This document shows, piece by piece, positions 59,300-64,000 of a stretch of DNA of 64,000 nucleotides. The position numbers and the translations under genes were made by a program. The stretch comes from Anaspis maculata (taxonomy: Eukaryota; Arthropoda; Insecta; Coleoptera; Scraptiidae), in NCBI GenBank assembly GCA_949128115.1, contig OX421965.1, forward strand, positions 9,703,420-9,767,419. The letters are read 5' to 3'. How positions within the stretch are numbered: position 1 is the stretch's first letter; every line of letters begins with the position of its first letter. The notes beneath the pieces were generated by a model. It was not told the origin of the DNA, ran no database searches, and saw nothing but the letters and a program-made list of their open reading frames with translations.

Positions 59300-60235
59300 C
59301 CGATTCCCGGAGATGTCGCTTCGCAAAGTTCAAGACTGTCACTTGATGGAAGTCGGTTCAAGGTTCTCAGAAATATCGCTTCTCAATCTTCGGATGTACA
59401 CAATGAACGAAAATGTCGCTTTCTCATCATTTTTGCAGTTAGACCCACCAGCATCGGAGATGTCGCTCCACGAACCTTGGATGGTATTGTTGCGTGATCC
59501 ACGAAGATCTGTTCTTCAAACCTTGGGGATGTCGCTCAAAAATCCCCGGATGTTTTGCCACTACAATCCTCATCAGGAAAACTGAACGACCTGCGGAGAT
59601 GATCCCCTTCGAACTTATGAAACATTTTTCTACGATCTTCCGAAATGTCACTTCACGTCCTTTCGGAATCTTCACGATCTTACGAAATATTATCACTGTA
59701 CGATTTTTCGAAATATCACTTCGTGATCTTCGGAAATACAGGATCGCCCTACGATCTTTGCAGATTTGGTTCTACTAATTTGGAGGATGTAGCTCTATGC
59801 TCCTTGGAAATCTTGCCCTGCGATTCTCGAAGAGATCTGCGAAATTCGGACATGTCGCTCAGTGGCACTCGAAGAAGTCCAATATCGTTCTGGCAGAATA
59901 TCATCGTATCGCAATGCGATCTTCGGCGATCTTGTTTGAATATCGGAAGAAGACTTCACGTTCCCCCAGAGATGAATCTGAAGTTCGAGTGATCGTCGAA
60001 GTCACTGCCTTACGGCCCTGGAGAATATCGCTCCAGAAGTCACAGATATTTTTTGCTCTAACGCGATCATCAAAAAATGTAGCCCTGCATTCCCAGAGAT
60101 TTCGCTCCACATAAGAACAAGCGGTCGTTCTACGATTCCCGAAGATATCAGCATGCAATTTCCTGAAATATCGCCCAAAAATCTCGAAAATCTAAAATCC
60201 TTCCTCACAATTCCCAGAGCTTTGCTTTAACAACA
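59300..60235 (+). repeat. Degenerate ~50-bp minisatellite (ATGTCGCT motif)
   Basis: CGGAGATGTCGCT or variants (GAAATATCGCTTC, GAAATGTCACTTC) recur near 59311, 59362, 59412, 59457, 59526, 59640, 59708, 59848, 60010, 60099 and 60165. CACGATCTTC or similar lies between. Spacing centres on 45-51 bp and its multiples. Open frames here on both strands reflect the repeat. Confidence 0.6.
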
Positions 60236-60289
60236 TCAGGGAAAAAGGTAGCTCGAAGTTGAAGATTTTTGATAAAATCACTCTAGAAC

Positions 60290-61862
60290 AAGGCCGCATT
60301 CGATTCAGTATCTCATTAAGTATTGTACGAGAAGCTCTATAATATGGGAATCAGTGGCAAAATGGTCCGAATCATTGGGAAAATGTACAGTGACGCTACA
60401 GTTCGAATCAAAGCAGAGGTAGGGCTTTACAGTGAACCAGTTGGGGTAACCAAGGGCGTTCTTCAGGGAGACACTCTTAGCCCTCTTTTATTCTCAGTAT
60501 TCATCAGCGACCTAGAAGCTCTTTTCAAAGAAAATGACTGCAGAGGCGTCAGTATAGATAGCTCCACAGAAGTAACGGTCCTAATGTACGCAGATGACTT
60601 GGTTCTACTTTCCAACTCACCAGTAGAACTCCAAAAAAAACTTTTTTACTTCACAAATATTGCACCAAAAACAAATTGATTGTGAATACCGACAAAACGC
60701 AGGTACTTATATTCAGCAAAGGTCCAACTCGATGCTCATACAGATTTAAATATGCAGAAAACCACGTAAAAACCGTTAACATGTATACTTAGGAATCCCA
60801 TTTACCAGTTCGTGCTTATTCCAAAAAACTGCAGAGTATTTCGCCAGTAAGGCAAATATTGCAATAGGCACAACTTTACAAACGCTGCGCAACTGCAGAT
60901 CGAAGAGTTGGGAAACCAAGCTGCATCTTTACCGTACAATCATTCTGGCCACATTAATGTATTCAGTAGAAATCTGGGCACTAAGGTACGAGAACATCCT
61001 GGAGAAAACCCAGATAAAATTTGTAATGTCTTTGCTGTATTTGCCTAATAGCACACCTAACTACTTCATACGATTGGAAACAGGCTTATCAAAACTGAGA
61101 CTGAATATACTCGAAAGAAGTGTTAAATGGTGGACTAAAATCCTGAGAATGCCCTCATATAGGCTCCCAAAAACTTGCTACGATAAACTAAAATCATTAG
61201 ACGAAAATTACAACAACACGTCATTACCAAATTACAACTGGGTGACCCCATTCAAGGTACTTCTGAACGAGTTTGAGCTGGGTGATATCTGGGAAAAACA
61301 CAGCTTTTTGTACACAGAGGGAAGACTGGAAGAATTAATAAAGTCCTGCAGGACCAAATTGTTAACAGCAGACGTCATCAGAATGAGAGAATCCTCCTAC
61401 AATCCCATGTATACTGAAATCTACGATCAATCCAGAAATGACCTACCTTATTTTAGGTACAACTTAAACATCCACAAGATTAGACCTATCACCCAGCTCA
61501 GACTAGCTAGTAAAAAATTCTACAGATTTTATGTAAATGGATCAAAATGCATGTTTGATGCAGCCATTGATTGTAACCTGTGTAATCATCTCGTTCAGGA
61601 AGATCTGTTCCATGTCCTCTGTGTCTGTCCACTATACCAGGGCTACCGTCAAAAATGGTTGAGCCAATACCTTTCAGAGACTGCCACACCCGAGACCTTC
61701 TACAGAGATCTCATGACACAACTAACCCCCCAAAAAGTAGATCATATATATCTCTTCTGTATTGCGGCCTTTAGGACTCGTTCCCTAATAACGTATGGTC
61801 CGAAAGTTTTGGGAATTTTTTTAAAAGCTGATCACTTTTTTTGGATAGTTTTAATTTTGTAA
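60290..61862 (+). pseudogene. Broken LINE reverse transcriptase C-terminal half
   Basis: Begins at RT motif A (KAAFDSVSH), with an in-frame TAA at 60317-60319. The same frame continues (60320-60679) through GVLQGDTLSPLLF and the YADD box (LMYADDLVLLS). Further disruptions near 60640-60680 and 60790 shift the frame. From about 60957 a 301-codon frame encodes the C-terminal region: ILERSVKWWTKIL, LPKTCYDKL, NYNWVTPFK and a Cys/His cluster (CNLCNHLVQEDLFHVLCVCP) resembling the zinc-knuckle-like end of several insect LINE polymerases. The RT is inactive: N-terminal half missing and several lesions. The long intact C-terminal frame suggests moderate age. Confidence 0.8.
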
Positions 61863-62628
61863 CTCAATATTGCAAAAACTAGCGTCATCTTTAACAATTT
61901 CAAATTCGTATTCAACATATTGAAGATGGGCCATTATCTTTGATGGCTCTCGGTTTTCTTCTGCCATGTTCGATCATCCTCTGGACAACAGCACGATTAA
62001 TTTCTCAGAGCTCCTGCCTCCCAATGTACCGCAAGCTCGACCAATATAAGATTTTTGGTAAGTATTGAGCAGGATAGTATACGACAAGGGATGGGAAGCT
62101 GCGAATGAAGACCAATTACGGCGTCACATTTTTTAATAACATTTGAGAATTTCGCATTTGACAAATTGATACAGAAAATCATGGAACATGGCAGAAGATA
62201 ATTGAGATCCATCGAAGATAATGGTCCATTTTCAATATGTTGAATATGAATTTGTTATTGTTATATATGATGTTAACTTTTGCAATATCAAGTACGAGAA
62301 TAAAGACTATTCAGAAAAAGTTATTAGCTTAGAACTATTTCCCAAAACTTTCGGACCATACGTTATACACGACGAATTCGAATGGCTCAGAACAACTCAC
62401 TCTCGAGCCCCGCCTTGGAGTTGAGGAGACGACCACCATTAAAATGTTTGTACTTTAACCCTGAATTACACTGTGATCATACGTCTTACTTTTACTATAA
62501 TAGTATTAATACTCAGTGAGCAATGAATAACCCATTTTTATTGTGTAAGCGGATTTCTTTTATGTTAAATTTGTTAAAACACTACTTTTGTATTAAGGAA
62601 CAATAAACTTATCTATCTATCTATCTAT
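60290..62628 (+). mobile_element. 5'-truncated LINE with (TCTA)n tail
   Basis: Starts abruptly inside the reverse transcriptase, directly after the minisatellite, and ends AATAAACTTATCTATCTATC at 62603-62628. It is unrelated in sequence to the 37.8-kb LINE. 5' truncation is typical of target-primed reverse transcription. The 3' region carries an inverted duplication (61790-61965 against 62185-62375). Confidence 0.7.
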
Positions 62629-63035
62629 ATTTTTCTAAATCAAGAGGACTACAAGAATCTTTTCGCAATGCTTGATCGGTCAAAACTGGGAGACCTTATT
62701 TACAATACTCAACTAACATTCGCATTTTGTTCCATTTGAAACCGCACTTGGTGGACTGATAGAAAGATCTAAACAGTCCAATAGTGGTTATTAGGGCCGA
62801 TGATAATATCCCATTAACGTCATTTCGATGTCTTTATGTGACGTCGTTCCTAGGTCATAACGCGAGGCCTCTACAATGTATCTTCAGGAAGTTATTACCT
62901 ACGTGATTTTGTACATCGATGTTGATAATACATTTTCTACCCTTTTTTCCACGTATATATTTTCGACGTGTTAATAACGTTATACCATGCTATAGCTCCT
63001 TCGAAAAAAAGCTCTGCTTCTCTTTAAAAAAGCAC

Positions 63036-63338
63036 TCAAGGGGTTGCTGCCATCTGGTTCGGTCTCGCTTGTTTCCGACCTGAAGTTTTTGGCCAATGTT
63101 CAAACAGAAGCGGAAAATAATCAACTTTGAACACGTTTGCATTTTGTGGACGAAATCTCAAGACACGGAGCAAACGCACTGACCGCGGCACTGACTTAAT
63201 GCATCCTTGCTTTTCATTTGTATTAAGAAACGCCTCATTATTTGCCTCGTCAGCGGGATTCCAATTGAAATAATTAACCGGAATTGGTGCTGGTGCATCC
63301 AGAAGGGTTGTCGCAGACGTTGAACTCTTCATTCCCAT
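63036..63338 (-). CDS. Hypothetical 100-codon ORF
   Basis: Starts at an ATG in a good context (GATGGCATGG) just after in-frame stops. The N-terminal half is polar and Ala/Pro/Asn-rich; the C-terminal half is basic (RSVRLLRVLRFRPQ). No domain, signal peptide or membrane segment is recognised. It may be a small gene, a first exon or a chance frame. Confidence 0.2.
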   Translation of the reverse strand: MGMKSSTSATTLLDAPAPIPVNYFNWNPADEANNEAFLNTNEKQGCIKSVPRSVRLLRVLRFRPQNANVFKVDYFPLLFEHWPKTSGRKQARPNQMAATP

Positions 63339-63497
63339 GCCATCTGCTCCAAAGACAACTCATCATCTTTGACGTTCTTTTCGTTTTCACATATCATCCA
63401 CAGCAGTTTGATTGACGCATGGCGTGCACATGCTGCAACGTGTGATCCACTTTATTCCGCAGGTTTATAACACTTTAAGAACGGGTTTGCTCTCCGA

Positions 63498-63506
63498 TAT
63501 ATAAAG
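63498..63506 (+). promoter_or_regulatory. TATA-like word between divergent ORFs
   Basis: TATATAAAG lies 57-66 bp upstream of the ATG at 63563 on the plus strand and about 160 bp upstream of the minus-strand ORF. The plus context (TATATAAAGCG) is the better match to an animal core promoter. Confidence 0.25.
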
Positions 63507-63562
63507 CGTATGAAGTTGGAGTTGAGTGTAGTATGCAACACTAACCTCGATATGATTACGAT

Positions 63563-63823
63563 ATGACGAAAATCCTCAACGGGTTATGGCCCCGCGTGCT
63601 GGGGCTTCCGGCTTTAAAGTTCTCCGCAATTATCGCGAGGATGTGCCCAGTGGCCACGAAATTTTCCCCTCGAGTATTGCAAGAGATGAAGCGTAAAGTA
63701 TATGGATGTAGCTATATAACGGTTCGCTGGAAAACTGAAAGTAATACGTACTCCGTAAAAGTATCAAACAGGTACCTACTAGTAAAAGGTGTGTGGAGCC
63801 TATATAACTCAACTGATGAGTAA
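63563..63823 (+). CDS. Hypothetical 86-codon ORF
   Basis: ATG 57 bp after a TATA-like word. The product would be basic with a mildly hydrophobic N-terminus (ILNGLWPRVLGLPALKFSAII). No known domain. A short upstream frame (ATG at about 63510, six codons) precedes it. It may be chance. Confidence 0.18.
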   Translation: MTKILNGLWPRVLGLPALKFSAIIARMCPVATKFSPRVLQEMKRKVYGCSYITVRWKTESNTYSVKVSNRYLLVKGVWSLYNSTDE

Positions 63824-64000
63824 ACAAGTTTACAAAAAATGGTAATTGCATCTATTACTCATCGATGATGGTGATTCCATCAACCGTGTGTGCATGCTTT
63901 CAGAATCGTAATGGAATTACTAATATGGTTATAAAGTTACATGCAGAATTTAGAGCCCGTCGGTTTACCTATAGGTAGTTTCGAACTATAGGCACCTACC

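Larger units (their letters stand above)
62629..64000. other. Terminal stretch with two unassigned ORFs
   Basis: Apart from two divergent small frames (63036-63338 minus and 63563-63823 plus) around a TATA-like word, nothing is recognised. Short TAGGTACCTA-type words recur toward the end. Confidence 0.4.

Noticed and set aside
59295..60208. Several 60-115-codon frames on both strands
   Set aside because: They fall in a degenerate minisatellite and show repetitive composition.

Overview
This is eukaryotic, AT-rich nuclear DNA, most likely from an insect. The support is a non-LTR retrotransposon with L1-like ORF1 and endonuclease/RT ORF2 proteins, a second decayed LINE, a tRNA-derived SINE, many TA-flanked and hAT-type miniature transposons, satellites with higher-order structure and very long (TG)n tracts. 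Scattered GTAGGTACCTA-like words would fit a hemipteran, but that is a weak inference. No intact host protein-coding gene can be supported. The only convincing long coding sequences belong to retrotransposons.

Layout. 1-6.7 kb: a diverged dispersed repeat (called family F here) cut by a hAT-type element (1642-2697) and by a foldback element (FB1, 2848-5231). 8.0-10.2 kb: a second foldback (FB2) with arms of 15-bp tandem repeats around a ~90/180-bp satellite. 12.5-13.5 kb: a TA-flanked inverted-repeat element. 13.7-26.7 kb: one family F copy apparently split at a TG microsatellite; its left part ends in 1430 bp of pure (TG)n and its right part begins after about 1010 bp of pure (TG)n plus (CTGT)n. 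The 8.8 kb between them is almost entirely satellites and palindromes. 28.8-33.5 kb: nested inverted repeats and two kilobase-scale palindromes. 33.9-35.6 kb: a CpG-rich, promoter-like segment and the SINE. 37.1-42.1 kb: a TA-flanked MITE carrying a nearly intact 4.06-kb LINE. 43.0-47.3 kb: a hAT MITE with perfect 8-bp target duplication and a 2.8-kb TA-flanked element. 49.5-57.3 kb: a 2.0-kb palindrome, a hAT-like element with a nested MITE, and two more TA-flanked palindromes. 59.3-62.6 kb: a degenerate minisatellite followed by a 5'-truncated, broken LINE whose 3' region carries an inverted duplication. The rest is unannotated AT-rich DNA with a few low-confidence regulatory or small-ORF candidates.

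How the parts relate. The window is a stratified record of insertion rather than a set of cooperating genes. Three palindromes share TAG[T/G]CC termini with apparent 3-bp target duplications. At least six further elements share CAG-GTG-like termini flanked by TA. Two foldbacks combine tandem-repeat arms, 9-11-bp target duplications and satellite cores. None of the short elements encodes a recognisable transposase, so all would depend on enzymes supplied elsewhere. All alignments and counts were made by eye.
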